Assembly (NCBI GenBank): GCA_963762075.1
Contig: CAVXJC010000003.1
Location: 62,001-126,000 of the forward strand
Source of the DNA: JAOUEA01 sp963762075
Lineage (GTDB): Bacteria > Actinomycetota > UBA4738 > HRBIN12
DNA: 64,000 nt
Direction of reading: 5' to 3'
Shown here: piece by piece, positions 1 to 8,890 of the stretch
Position numbering within the stretch: position 1 is the first letter of the stretch
Layout: the number at the start of each line of letters is the position of its first letter
The notes under the pieces: model-generated
Database searches by the model: none
Told to the model about the DNA's origin: nothing
The model's input: the letters and a program-made list of their open reading frames with translations, nothing else
Made by a program: the position numbers and the translations under genes

Positions 1-1
1 G

Positions 2-916
2 ATCGTGGTGAAGCCGGCGAGCGCCACGCCGATCGGGGCGCTGCGACTCGCCGAGTTCTTCGACGAGACCGACCTACCAACGGGCATGTACCAAGTGCTG
101 CCGGTGAGCTCGAAGGTCGCCGATACCATGGCGCGCGACGAACGGTTCCGCAAGATCTCGTTCACTGGCTCAGCGGGTATCGGGTGGTACCTGAAAGGGC
201 TGGACCCGAAGAAGAAGGTCACCTTGGAGCTCGGGGGCAACGCCGGGGTCATCGTGCACTCCGACGCCGACCTCGATCTGGCCGCGCAACGCATCGCGTT
301 CGGTGGTTACTACCAGGCGGGACAGAGCTGCATCAGCGTGCAGCGTGTGCTGGTCGCGAGCGAGATCTACGAGGACTTCGCGACTCGACTCACCAAACAG
401 GTCGAGCAATTGAAGGTCGGAGACCCCATGGATGAGACCGTCGACGTCGGTCCGGTCATCACGCGGAGCGAAGTCGACCGCATCGCCGAATGGGTCGCCG
501 AGGCGGAGTCGCAGGGGGCTGAGGTGCTCACGGGCGGCACTGCCGATGGTGCCTTCTTCTCCCCGACCCTGATCTCTCGCACGACGCCGGAGATGAAGGT
601 GCGTTGCGAGGAGGTCTTCGGCCCGGTCTGCACCATCACCCCGTACGAGACGTTCGACGACGCACTCGCAGAGGTCAACGATTCGAAGTACGGGCTGCAG
701 GCTGGCGTGTTCACCAACGACATCAACCGCGCCTTCGAGGCGCATCGCACGCTCGAGGTCGGAGGAGTCATCGTGAACGACGTGAGCGCCTTCCGGGCCG
801 ATCAGATGCCCTACGGCGGCTCCAAGGAATCGGGCTTCGGCCGTGAGGGCCTTCGCTTCGCGATGGAGGAGATGACCGAGCCCCGCATCATGGTCCTGTC
901 GCACGTGCCGTTGTAG
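2..916 (+). CDS. Aldehyde dehydrogenase (NAD(P)-dependent), C-terminal part; 5' end outside window
   Basis: Oxidises an aldehyde to the acid (or acyl-CoA) with NAD(P)+; the substrate cannot be told. The frame is open to the window edge and begins inside the conserved VVKPAS cofactor-binding segment, so roughly the first third of a ~475-residue enzyme is missing. Visible hallmarks in order are FTGSAGIG (nucleotide-binding turn), ELGGNAG with the general-base Glu, GQSCISVQR with the catalytic Cys, EVFGPV, and a PYGGSKESGFGREG C-terminal motif. The next gene is convergent, so this ends its transcription unit. The family is certain; the substrate class is open. Confidence 0.93.
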   Translation: MVVKPASATPIGALRLAEFFDETDLPTGMYQVLPVSSKVADTMARDERFRKISFTGSAGIGWYLKGLDPKKKVTLELGGNAGVIVHSDADLDLAAQRIAFGGYYQAGQSCISVQRVLVASEIYEDFATRLTKQVEQLKVGDPMDETVDVGPVITRSEVDRIAEWVAEAESQGAEVLTGGTADGAFFSPTLISRTTPEMKVRCEEVFGPVCTITPYETFDDALAEVNDSKYGLQAGVFTNDINRAFEAHRTLEVGGVIVNDVSAFRADQMPYGGSKESGFGREGLRFAMEEMTEPRIMVLSHVPL

Positions 917-933
917 CGGCCCGCGAGCGTGCC

Positions 934-1596
934 CTACGAACCTTCGGCGGAGAGCACACCGTCGACGAACGCACCGACGACCGCTGCCGATTCGCGTTCA
1001 CGTCGCCAGAGGTAGTGGTCGGTTCCCTCGACGACATGCAGTCGGCCATCGGACAGGGAATCTGCGAACGCCTCCGCGACCGCCACCGGGCAGTAGGGAT
1101 CGTTGTCGCCTGTGACCACCAGCACTGAGCGACGAAAGGCTCGAAGCTCCGAGTCAGGTGGAACCGGTGGCAGACCCAGGTCGTTGGGTCGAAGCGGCAT
1201 GCCGATCAGCGCGAGCGCCTGCACCCGACGGTCGTCGATCCCCTCGCGCAGGGCGACGTTCGCGCCGAAGGACCAACCGCACACGATCGTCGGCAGGCCG
1301 GGTGCCTCGTCCCTGACCCGTGTGATCGCCGCGTGCACGTCGTCGAGCTCGTCGTGCCCGCCGCCGTACGCGCCTCCCGACCCCATGACGCCGCGGAAGT
1401 TGAACGCGAGCACGGCCAGCCCCCGTCGTGAGGCGAGCTCGTTCCGAAGTGCCCAGAGGATCGGGTGGTCCTTGCTTCCACCGTGCTGGGGGTGCGGGTG
1501 GCAGATCACGGCGGAACCACGGACCTCGCCGTCGGGCAGGCGCAGCTCTCCCTCGAGTCGAACGCCGTCGTCGGTCGAGAACGTGACGGCTTCCAT
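934..1596 (-). CDS. Alpha/beta hydrolase (dienelactone hydrolase-like)
   Basis: A 220-residue cytoplasmic alpha/beta hydrolase of unknown substrate. The sequence shows an HPHPQHGG segment (residues 33-40, oxyanion-hole side), the nucleophile elbow GWSFGA with Ser109, an acid in TGDNDPYCP (about D164-D166) and a catalytic His in GTDHY (H194). The triad is complete and the length is normal for this small-hydrolase group. A longer frame exists upstream, but the ATG at 1596 opens directly into the typical first strand (VTFSTDDGVRLEGEL). It converges on the aldehyde dehydrogenase and diverges from the ferredoxin gene. Confidence 0.85.
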   Translation of the reverse strand: MEAVTFSTDDGVRLEGELRLPDGEVRGSAVICHPHPQHGGSKDHPILWALRNELASRRGLAVLAFNFRGVMGSGGAYGGGHDELDDVHAAITRVRDEAPGLPTIVCGWSFGANVALREGIDDRRVQALALIGMPLRPNDLGLPPVPPDSELRAFRRSVLVVTGDNDPYCPVAVAEAFADSLSDGRLHVVEGTDHYLWRRERESAAVVGAFVDGVLSAEGS

Positions 1597-1643
1597 CGAG
1601 CGACGATGACAGTCACTCGAGGTTCGCGGCAACCGGACAGCGG

Positions 1644-1671
1644 TTGCAGCTGCTGGGTTGAGGCGTACACT
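1644..1671 (+). promoter_or_regulatory. Candidate promoter of the ferredoxin gene
   Basis: A -35-like TTGCAG (1644-1649) and a -10-like TACACT (1666-1671) are separated by 16 bases and lie about 40 bases before the ferredoxin ATG at 1712. This is pattern recognition only. Confidence 0.4.
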
Positions 1672-1711
1672 GAGTTTGCAAGGGCAACACCGTGGAAAAG
1701 GGGTTTATGCC

Positions 1712-2038
1712 ATGACCTACACGATCGCAGAGCCGTGCATCGACGTGAAGGACCGAGCCTGCGTCGACGAATGCCCCGTGGATTGCATCTATGAGGGCCC
1801 TCGTATGCTCTACATCCAGCCCGACGAGTGCGTCGACTGCGGAGCCTGCGAGCCCGCGTGCCCGGTCACGGCGATCTTCTACGAAGACGACGTCCCCGCC
1901 GAGTGGAAGCAGTTCACGCCGATCAACGCGGAATGGTTCAACGACGAGATCACCGGTCTCGGATCGCCTGGAGGCGCTGCGCAGGTTGGGCCCGCGGCGG
2001 TCGACCATCCGGTCGTGGCAGCCTGGGAAGTCCTCTAG
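1712..2038 (+). CDS. fdxA: 7Fe ferredoxin FdxA ([3Fe-4S][4Fe-4S])
   Basis: A soluble low-potential electron carrier of 108 residues. By alignment with Azotobacter FdI-type 7Fe ferredoxins, C9, C17 and C50 would hold the 3Fe cluster and C21, C40, C43 and C46 the 4Fe cluster, with C25 as the usual free cysteine. The DDVPxEW and SPGGAA segments are typical of the actinobacterial FdxA group. The ATG at 1712 follows a purine-rich AAAAGGGG; the longer upstream frame would add 18 unrelated residues. Its end overlaps the end of the convergent kinase gene by four bases. Partners cannot be read from context; the FrhB-like gene nearby is one candidate. Confidence 0.95.
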   Translation: MTYTIAEPCIDVKDRACVDECPVDCIYEGPRMLYIQPDECVDCGACEPACPVTAIFYEDDVPAEWKQFTPINAEWFNDEITGLGSPGGAAQVGPAAVDHPVVAAWEVL

Positions 2039-4920
2039 GGATCTTCTGCCTCCTGGAACGTCTCGGGGAGGAACACGTGGAACGACGCTCCGCCCCCTTC
2101 TCGTTCCTGTACCCACGCGCGCCCGCCCTGGAGCGCGGCGAACCGCTGCACCAGTGCGAGGCCGATCCCGACGCCGGGCGAGTGCTTCGGCGCTTCGGGT
2201 CCTTGGCGGAACGGTTCGAACACCACGTCCCTGAGTTCTCGGGGCACGCCGTCTCCCTCGTCTTCCACGACGATCTCGACCCCGCCCGGCGCAGCGACGA
2301 CGCGCACCCAGATCGTGCTCGTGGCGGGCGCGTGACGGGCCGCGTTCGCCAACAGGTTCTCGACGATGCGCTCGACCTTGGAGACATCGACATCTTGCTC
2401 GATCGGCGCAAGCTCGGTCTCGAGACGGTCCTCGGAGACCAGTCCCGACTCTTCGACGATGCGACCGACCAATACCCCCACGTCGACGGGCTCCACCGTC
2501 GGACTGACGATGCCCCGTTCCAACCGGTCCATATCGAGCAGGTTGGCCACGAGTCGATCCAGGCGGCGTGCATTCGCTGCGATGCGATGCGCGAGATCGC
2601 GAGCGTCGGCCTCGTCCAGTTGTAGATCGCGCCGCTCGAGTGTCACGGCAAGCCCAAGGATCGCGGCGAGAGGCGTACGGAGGTCGTGGGACACCGCTTG
2701 CAGGAAGGTGTTCTTCATCTCGTCCAGCGATCGGAGTCGCTGGCTCGCCTGCCGCTCGACCGCCAGCGCGCGTTCGAGCTGAGCCTGTGACTGCTTGCGC
2801 TCCGTCACGTCGAGCAGGAAGCCCTGCCAGTAGGGCCGTTTGCCGGGCAGGGACACCATGCGGGCCTCATCCTGCACCCAGACGATGCGACCGTCCTTGG
2901 CGATCATGCGGTACTCCATCGAGAAGCGGTCCGTCTCGCCCGTGTTGCTCTCGGCATCGGCCGACAGCACGCGATCGCGGTCGTCGGGGTGGATGATCGA
3001 ACGCCACAGCGCGGGGTCGGCCTCGATGTCCTCGAGCGTGTAGCCGATCAGATCGGTGTTCCCCGGTGCGATGTACGTGGTGAGCGAGATCGAGGGGTCG
3101 GCGGGGTCGATATCCTGCGTGTAGAAGATCGCCTGGTTCTGCTCGACGATGGTGCGGAATCTCGCCTCGGCCTCGGCGAGGGCATGTTCTGTGTCTTTCC
3201 GTTGGGAGACGTCGAGCATCACGCCCTGCCAGAAGAGAGGGGCACCCTCAGCGTCGAGGACCACGACGGCCTCGTCGAGGATCCACACGTAGTGGCCCTG
3301 CTGATGCCGCAGGCGGTACTCGGCCGCGAACGGTTGCAGGGTGGCATTCGCGATCATGTTCAACTCCTCGACGCGGGCGCGATCGTCGGGGTGCAAGAGA
3401 TTCAGCCAGAATCCTTCCTCGCCCTGCCAATCGGCGGGTGTCCAGCCGAGCACGTGCTCGACGCGCGGACTCAAGTAGAGCAGCTCCGGATCGGGCTCGA
3501 TCGGCTCGGCGTAGACCACCGCCGGGATGTGTTCGACGAGTGTGCGGAACCGCTCCTCGGCCTGGCGCAGCCGTTCCTCTGTGTTCTTGCGCTCGGTGAC
3601 GTCCACCATCACGCCGTGCCAGTAGAGGGGTTCACCACGCGAGTCGCGTACGAGGACCGATTCGTCGTGGATCCAGACCACCCTGCCGTCGGCTGTCAGC
3701 ATGCGGTATTCCTGCCTGTACGGCTCGCCCGTGGCGCTCGTGCGCTTGCTCTCGGCCGCCACCGCATCGCGGTCATCCGGGTGGCACACCTGCGTCCAGA
3801 AGCCAGCTTGCTCCCAGGCTTGCACCGGATAGCCGAGCAGCCCCTCGACCTGTGGGCTCAGGTAGGAGACCGCCGAGTCGGGGTCGTAGACCTCGGCGGC
3901 TTCTTCGGTATACGAGATGGCCGGGGTCCGTTCCACCAACAACCGATAGCGTTCCTCGGCCTGGCGCACGAGTTCCTGCGCCTGCATCCTCGCGGTGACG
4001 TCGATCGCGAACCCGAGGAAGTGGTCGAGCGTGCCGTCATCACGAAAGATCGGCGTCGAGGTGTCATGGATCCACCTGTACGAGCCGTCGGCGGCCCGCA
4101 TGCGATAGACCTCGTCGAAGGGTGAGACGTCACTCGACTCCAGCGCGCCCGAGTCCTGGAGGCGCGCCAGATCCTCGGGCTCGATCAAGCTCAACCAGAG
4201 TCGCTGGTCCTCGATGAACTGGTCTGGCTCGTAGCCGAGCATCGTCTGGATCTGGGGGCTCACGAATCCCATGCGGACATCGCCAGGGGCCACGACGATG
4301 TCGGTGTACGTGACGGCCGGGATGTGTTCGATCACGTCGAGCCACCGGCGTTCGGCTCGTCGCCGCTCGTCTTCGGCGCGGTGGCGGACCACCGCAGCAC
4401 CGATGAGCGTCGCCGCGGCCCTCAGGGCGTCGAGCTCGGAGGTCCACCGGCGCTCGCCCTCACAGTCGTCGAACCCCAGCGCGCCCCACCACTCGCCACC
4501 GACGAAGATCGGGTGCTGAGCGATCGAGGACACGCCCTGTGCTTCGAGCTCTGCCCTTTCGCCGGCGGGCAGGTCGGCGATGTGGCTCACGATCGCCTCG
4601 CCGCGGGCGTGCAGCGCCGCCCAACGCCCGAACCCGTCCGCCCACGGCGCGGCGGACAGGGAGGGATCCATCAGCGACGAACCGACGCCGTGCGCGCACC
4701 ACTCGTGGCGCATGGTGCCGAGCAATCTCCCTTTCCCGTCGAGGTGGTTCTCGATCACGTACGCGCGCGAGACACCGGCGGCACGCCCCATGCGCTCGAG
4801 CACCTCGTCTGCCGCATCTCGCCAGTCCGTTGCCAGGAGCAGGTGCTCGGCGGCGAAGGCCACAGCCTCGAGGACGGCAGCATGACGCAGGTCGCCGTCG
4901 GTCGAGCGTGCCGTGTCCAC
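2035..4920 (-). CDS. Hybrid-free sensor histidine kinase with GAF and four PAS domains
   Basis: A 961-residue kinase. The N-terminal ~180 residues look like a GAF sensor. Four successive PAS/PAC units follow (about 185-310, 325-445, 455-575 and 585-715), each opening with a RxRxLVE-IPAVxYT-like phrase and ending DVTERK-like, so they appear to come from internal duplication. The HisKA box (QAVSHDLRTPLAAI) is near residue 750 and the HATPase_c domain near 845-950, with N box ENLLANAARHA, DEGDGVP and GVGIGLAL. No membrane segment is visible, so it is predicted to be cytosolic. No response regulator is adjacent. It starts with GTG after a GAGAGGAG ribosome-binding site. The signal is unknown. Confidence 0.92.
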   Translation of the reverse strand: MDTARSTDGDLRHAAVLEAVAFAAEHLLLATDWRDAADEVLERMGRAAGVSRAYVIENHLDGKGRLLGTMRHEWCAHGVGSSLMDPSLSAAPWADGFGRWAALHARGEAIVSHIADLPAGERAELEAQGVSSIAQHPIFVGGEWWGALGFDDCEGERRWTSELDALRAAATLIGAAVVRHRAEDERRRAERRWLDVIEHIPAVTYTDIVVAPGDVRMGFVSPQIQTMLGYEPDQFIEDQRLWLSLIEPEDLARLQDSGALESSDVSPFDEVYRMRAADGSYRWIHDTSTPIFRDDGTLDHFLGFAIDVTARMQAQELVRQAEERYRLLVERTPAISYTEEAAEVYDPDSAVSYLSPQVEGLLGYPVQAWEQAGFWTQVCHPDDRDAVAAESKRTSATGEPYRQEYRMLTADGRVVWIHDESVLVRDSRGEPLYWHGVMVDVTERKNTEERLRQAEERFRTLVEHIPAVVYAEPIEPDPELLYLSPRVEHVLGWTPADWQGEEGFWLNLLHPDDRARVEELNMIANATLQPFAAEYRLRHQQGHYVWILDEAVVVLDAEGAPLFWQGVMLDVSQRKDTEHALAEAEARFRTIVEQNQAIFYTQDIDPADPSISLTTYIAPGNTDLIGYTLEDIEADPALWRSIIHPDDRDRVLSADAESNTGETDRFSMEYRMIAKDGRIVWVQDEARMVSLPGKRPYWQGFLLDVTERKQSQAQLERALAVERQASQRLRSLDEMKNTFLQAVSHDLRTPLAAILGLAVTLERRDLQLDEADARDLAHRIAANARRLDRLVANLLDMDRLERGIVSPTVEPVDVGVLVGRIVEESGLVSEDRLETELAPIEQDVDVSKVERIVENLLANAARHAPATSTIWVRVVAAPGGVEIVVEDEGDGVPRELRDVVFEPFRQGPEAPKHSPGVGIGLALVQRFAALQGGRAWVQEREGGGASFHVFLPETFQEAEDP

Positions 4921-5033
4921 CGTGTCATCTCCTCTCGTGCAGGGTCGCGCTCGGCTCAGGCAGAGGAAACCCGTAGGGTGGTTCAGCTGAGTATCGGCCC
5001 GTCTGCGGGACAGGTGTAGGCGGCCGAGCGCCG

Positions 5034-6185
5034 TCAGGCCGTGTCGGGAACGAGGCCCGGAGAGGCACCGGCGGATGGCATCTCACCGGGTTCGGGCCAC
5101 CGAGCGCGGGACTTGGCCGCGAGCTTGAACATCAGCTCGACCGCCTTGGGGTCTTCCGATGCGGGGCGGGCCTCGATGACCCCGTCGGCGATCGCCCGCT
5201 GCCAGATGTCGGCGCCGAGCTCGGTACGCACGACCGTCAATGTCCAGCCTTCGGACTGACCCAGTCCGCCGAAGGAGATGTCGGCGTGCTCGGCAGCGAA
5301 GTCGGGGCACTTCAGACAGCCGGGGCGAGTGAACCGGTGGGCCTCCTTCAGGGAGTAGGTGTGCTCGTCGCCGGCATCGGTGTAGAAGAGCAATTTGCCC
5401 TTCACGTTCACCCTGGCGAGGTGGTCGAGATCGAGGCCGAGCTCGTTCTGGGCGATCTCGACCATGAGCCCGTCGTACGTGAACGTCTTCGAGCAGAGCA
5501 GGCCGAAGGTCCAGGCGATCTTCTTCCGCCACTTGTTGACGCGCCGGGCCTGCATGGAGCCGGTCACGCTCGCCTGGCAGCTCATGCCGACGAGCGCCAC
5601 GTTGGACAAGCCCATCTCGGCTGCCTGCAATAGGGCGAGCGGGTTCGCCGAGTACGTGTAGCGCGAGCCGGCAGTATCGAGCACACCCTGGGCATCGGTC
5701 ACGACTGCGGGCTCAGCATCCCACTGGCGTTCTTCGGAGAGCTTCGACGTCAATGCGCCATCGATCTGGCCCGTGCGCAACCCCCAGATCAGCAAGGAAG
5801 AGACCACGCCGCCGTCCTGTCCGCTCATCAGCATCCCGGGGTCTGTGGCCCGTGCCAGCACGATCTCCCGATGTTTGCCGATCACCTCGTCGGGCGTTCG
5901 CGCCATGCCGAACAGGGTGGTGTCGATCTCGGATTCCCAGTCACGGAAGCGAGGACACGCGAGCGTGCAGAGGGTGCAGCCCTTGTCGCCGTGCGAGCAG
6001 CGGTCGGGGCCCTCTTCCTGCAGCTGCACCGGCAGGCCGTTCTCGTAGCCGAGCACGTGGAACGGGCATGCGACGATGCACGCCGTGCAACCAGTGCACA
6101 GCCCGCTGGTCACCACCTCGTCATAGAGGTGGGACCACTGAGTCTTGTCGGTCGGGGCCGGCATCTGTCGAAGCATAGTCCTCAC
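5034..6185 (-). CDS. Coenzyme F420 hydrogenase/dehydrogenase beta-subunit (FrhB) family Fe-S flavoprotein
   Basis: A 383-residue FrhB-type protein. Members bind FAD and Fe-S clusters and pass electrons to or from F420 or ferredoxin-type carriers. Two cysteine groups are visible near the N-terminus: CTGCTACIVACP (about residues 30-41) and CSHGDKGCTLCTLACP (about 63-78). The FrhB domains follow, including the SGQDGGVVSSLL and GxSCQASV segments and a CLKCPDFAAEHADISFGG motif. An alternative ATG lies 21 bases downstream at 6164. It is 113 bases upstream of, and co-directional with, the PAS kinase. Together with the LLM oxidoreductase at 45-46 kb it suggests an F420-producing host. Confidence 0.85.
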   Translation of the reverse strand: MRTMLRQMPAPTDKTQWSHLYDEVVTSGLCTGCTACIVACPFHVLGYENGLPVQLQEEGPDRCSHGDKGCTLCTLACPRFRDWESEIDTTLFGMARTPDEVIGKHREIVLARATDPGMLMSGQDGGVVSSLLIWGLRTGQIDGALTSKLSEERQWDAEPAVVTDAQGVLDTAGSRYTYSANPLALLQAAEMGLSNVALVGMSCQASVTGSMQARRVNKWRKKIAWTFGLLCSKTFTYDGLMVEIAQNELGLDLDHLARVNVKGKLLFYTDAGDEHTYSLKEAHRFTRPGCLKCPDFAAEHADISFGGLGQSEGWTLTVVRTELGADIWQRAIADGVIEARPASEDPKAVELMFKLAAKSRARWPEPGEMPSAGASPGLVPDTA

Positions 6186-6276
6186 ACGTCCAGGCTTGGG
6201 CGCGACGGCGTCTCACCGTTGTGATCCTCCCGCATGGGATAGGCTCGCCGCATCCGGATCAGGGGGGAAGCAGCAG

Positions 6277-6675
6277 ATGAGGAACTCACGCACACTGCTC
6301 TCGGTGCTCACCGCTTCACTGATCGCTGTGACCATCACCGCTGGAGGATGTTCCGGCGATGATGGTGCCAGCACCGAGACCGGAAGCACCGACACCGCCA
6401 CCGAGACCGGGGGCGAGGTCGTGCCGGGATCGGCCGCCATCGCCATCGCCGACCTGGCCTTTTCGCCGACGACGCTGACTGTGGCCTCCGGGTCGACCGA
6501 CATCGAGATCACGAACGCCGACTCCGTCGATCACACGTTCACGCTCGATGACATGAGTGTGGACGAGACGATCCCCGCCGGCGGGAGCGCGACGGTGACC
6601 GTGGACCTGACCGAATCCTCGGGCTTCCACTGCGAGATCCATCCGTCGATGACGGGCACGCTGCAGGTCGCGTAG
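6277..6675 (+). CDS. Cupredoxin-like lipoprotein
   Basis: A 132-residue exported copper protein. The signal peptide ends in a lipobox (ITAGGC, Cys25), followed by a Ser/Thr/Glu-rich linker and a plastocyanin-like domain. Putative copper ligands are H86 in VDHTF, then C119, H122 and M125 in HCEIHPSM, which is the type-1 set. The ATG at 6277 follows AGGGGGGAAG, which decides the start over a longer open frame. It probably carries electrons at the outer face of the membrane; no partner is adjacent. A second cupredoxin at 39.3 kb has a different anchor. Confidence 0.88.
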   Translation: MRNSRTLLSVLTASLIAVTITAGGCSGDDGASTETGSTDTATETGGEVVPGSAAIAIADLAFSPTTLTVASGSTDIEITNADSVDHTFTLDDMSVDETIPAGGSATVTVDLTESSGFHCEIHPSMTGTLQVA

Positions 6676-6699
6676 TTCGCGGAGGTCCCGCGCTTCGGA

Positions 6700-7047
6700 T
6701 CAGATGCTGAACGAATCGCCGCAGGCGCACTCGTGCTTGGCCTGGGGGTTCACCATCGTGAGGCCGCCCCCGAGCATCGAGTGATTGAACTCGAGCGTCG
6801 AGCCGGTGAGGATCGGTGCGCTGGCCGGGTCGATCAGCACGCGGAATCCGCCGGGCCCCACGATCACGTGGTCGTCGCTCGCCGGCGAGTCCTCGAAGCC
6901 AAGCACATAGCTGAAGCCTGAGCATCCTCCCGCGGTCACCCGGATGCGAAGGGCAGCCTCGGGGTGCCCGTCTCGCTCGGCGAGCTGGCGGGCCTTGTTC
7001 GCGGCGGCCTCCGAGACGGTGATCAGCGGTGTGGTGGAAGTCTCCAT
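6700..7047 (-). CDS. erpA: A-type iron-sulfur cluster carrier (IscA/ErpA family)
   Basis: A 115-residue Fe-S cluster insertion protein. It shows the three family cysteines: C42 in TAGGCSGF, and C108 and C110 in the C-terminal CACG. The length is typical. The ATG at 7047 is chosen because the upstream frame codes for arginine-rich shadow sequence. It ends 25 bases from the convergent cupredoxin gene. It probably feeds clusters to the many Fe-S proteins in the window; Mrp and a SufR-like regulator lie 30 kb away. Whether it is ErpA-like or IscA/SufA-like is not resolvable by eye. Confidence 0.9.
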   Translation of the reverse strand: METSTTPLITVSEAAANKARQLAERDGHPEAALRIRVTAGGCSGFSYVLGFEDSPASDDHVIVGPGGFRVLIDPASAPILTGSTLEFNHSMLGGGLTMVNPQAKHECACGDSFSI

Positions 7048-7112
7048 CACCAGCCAGGATACGTCGTCGGGGCCCGAACGCGAAGAACTTCCTCGCGCGG
7101 AGTGTCGCGTGC

Positions 7113-8300
7113 TCAGGCCAGGAACGCCGCGAACATGCGGGCGTACGCCCGGGCTCCCGCAACCAGCTCGTCGACGGCAACCGACTCGTCCGCCGTGTGG
7201 GCCACCGTCAGCGACCCCGGTCCGCAGATCACCGTGGGGATAAGGGCTTCGTTGATGTAGAAGCGGGCGTCCGTGATGCCGGTGAATCCGACGAGCTCGG
7301 GTCGGATACCGGTCGCAGCCTGTACGGCATCGACAGCGATGCGCGTGATCTCGGTGTCGGGAGAGGCTTCGGCCGCGTCGGTCCATTCACGCAGGGCGAC
7401 GTCGATCTCGATCTCCGGGTGCTCTGCGCGGAGCGATTCGACGAGCGTCGTGAAGGGGGCTCGGACCTCGGCAGGGTCGCTCTCGCCCGGCACGGTGCGC
7501 CTGTCGATGTCGACCTCGCACCTGTCGGGCACGACGTTGGGGGCGCTTCCGCCTGAGATCAGGGCCGCGTTCACGCTGGGGCGCCCGACGAGCGGGTGTT
7601 CCCGGTCGGGAAGGACCTCGGGCAGGCGCAACAGGAACCGAGCCATCGACATGATCGCGTTCACACCGCGCTGGGGCTGCGATCCGTGCGCGGCCTTGCC
7701 GAACGCTGTCGCCGTGAACCAGGCGCCACCGCGCTCCGCGAGTCCCACCTGCAGCTCGCTCGGCTCCCCGACCACGGCGGCATCCTGGGTGAGCAGACCT
7801 CGTTCCCACAGCACCTTCGTGCCGTGCACCCCGGCGAGCTCCTCATCGGCAGCCAGGTGGAAGACGAGTGCACCGCGGATCGGGGTTCGAGCCTGCCGCA
7901 GCGCCGCGGCCGCCGCGAGGGCAGCCGCGATAGGTCCCTTCATGTCGGCCGCGCCTCGGCCGACCAGACGACCGTCGTCGTCGACCTCGCCCATCCATGG
8001 GTCGTGCGTCCACGTGTCGAGGGACCCCGCGGGCACGACGTCGAGGTGACCGTTCCATGCGAGGGTCGGACCGTCGAGGTCGCCGATCGTCGCGATCACG
8101 CTCGGGCGCCCCGTGGGCGATCGCACGATCTCGGGCGCCGCCCCCAGCCCCGTGAGGATCTCGCCCGCGACACCCGCCGCTTGGTCCTCGGTGCCACCGG
8201 GGTTCTCGCTCTTCGCGGCGATGAGGGCTCTCGCGTTCTCGAGCACCGCTCCTGCGTCGACGGCCCTGGCGGCAGCGGCCAGCACGGCCTCATCTACCAT
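7113..8300 (-). CDS. M20 family zinc peptidase (ArgE/DapE-like)
   Basis: A 395-residue cytosolic amidohydrolase of the ArgE/DapE/ACY1 group. Metal ligands and catalytic residues are visible: GHLDVVP (H and D), GRGAADMKG (bridging Asp), ADEE (catalytic and metal Glu), GEPS, and a late VAHTADE His. The dimerisation lid domain lies between (about residues 180-290, with GSQPQRGVNAI). It starts head to head with the Nudix gene, the two starts being 8 bases apart. The true substrate (acetylornithine, succinyl-diaminopimelate or a dipeptide) cannot be told; no Arg or Lys biosynthesis gene is adjacent. Confidence 0.85.
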   Translation of the reverse strand: MVDEAVLAAAARAVDAGAVLENARALIAAKSENPGGTEDQAAGVAGEILTGLGAAPEIVRSPTGRPSVIATIGDLDGPTLAWNGHLDVVPAGSLDTWTHDPWMGEVDDDGRLVGRGAADMKGPIAAALAAAAALRQARTPIRGALVFHLAADEELAGVHGTKVLWERGLLTQDAAVVGEPSELQVGLAERGGAWFTATAFGKAAHGSQPQRGVNAIMSMARFLLRLPEVLPDREHPLVGRPSVNAALISGGSAPNVVPDRCEVDIDRRTVPGESDPAEVRAPFTTLVESLRAEHPEIEIDVALREWTDAAEASPDTEITRIAVDAVQAATGIRPELVGFTGITDARFYINEALIPTVICGPGSLTVAHTADESVAVDELVAGARAYARMFAAFLA

Positions 8301-8308
8301 GGCGCGCG

Positions 8309-8890
8309 ATGCTACACGCCGATGTACTCGCCTCGCTCAGAGCGGCGCTCGAGAACCATCCCGCACCGTCGCCCGGCTCCGGCGACCGCGTGGCCGCGGT
8401 GCTCGTTCCGCTCGTGCTCGACCCTGACCCCGCGCTGATCCTCACCGTGCGTGCCGCGGCTCTGTCGAGGCACGCCGGAGAGATCTCGTTTCCGGGAGGA
8501 CTCCAGGATGCCGGCGAGACCCTTGCTGAGACGGCATTGCGAGAAGCCTACGAGGAGATCGGGCTCGAGCCGTCGGCGACCACCCTGTTGGGCGCGCTTC
8601 CGCCCGTGCATACGTTCGTCAGCAGCATCCTCGTGGTGCCGTTCGTGGGAACGCTCGAGCGCACACCCCGATTCAGGGTGAACGACGGTGAGATCGACGA
8701 GGTCCTTGTGTTCGGGCTCGATGATCTCTCGGCCGCGGAGCGTTCCGTGAGCTACGACAGGCCCGGCGGGGGAGTCTGGCACGGCTTCGCCTACGACCTC
8801 GGCGGGCACACGGTGTGGGGAGCGACCGGATCGATGCTCCATACACTGCTCGAGACGATGAGGAAGGAAACCCGATGGCCGATGATGTGA
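8309..8890 (+). CDS. Nudix hydrolase, CoA pyrophosphatase-like (NudL)
   Basis: A 193-residue Nudix protein. The Nudix box (residues 64-86) fits G-x5-E-x7-REUxEExGU exactly. Immediately before it stands LTVRAAALSRHAGEISFPGG, the signature of the CoA/NADH-pyrophosphatase subgroup (UPF0035). It probably cleaves CoA or oxidised CoA to phosphopantetheine and 3',5'-ADP. Its last 16 bases overlap the next gene, which encodes a CoA-binding-domain protein; this supports a CoA-related role and translational coupling. Confidence 0.88.
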   Translation: MLHADVLASLRAALENHPAPSPGSGDRVAAVLVPLVLDPDPALILTVRAAALSRHAGEISFPGGLQDAGETLAETALREAYEEIGLEPSATTLLGALPPVHTFVSSILVVPFVGTLERTPRFRVNDGEIDEVLVFGLDDLSAAERSVSYDRPGGGVWHGFAYDLGGHTVWGATGSMLHTLLETMRKETRWPMM

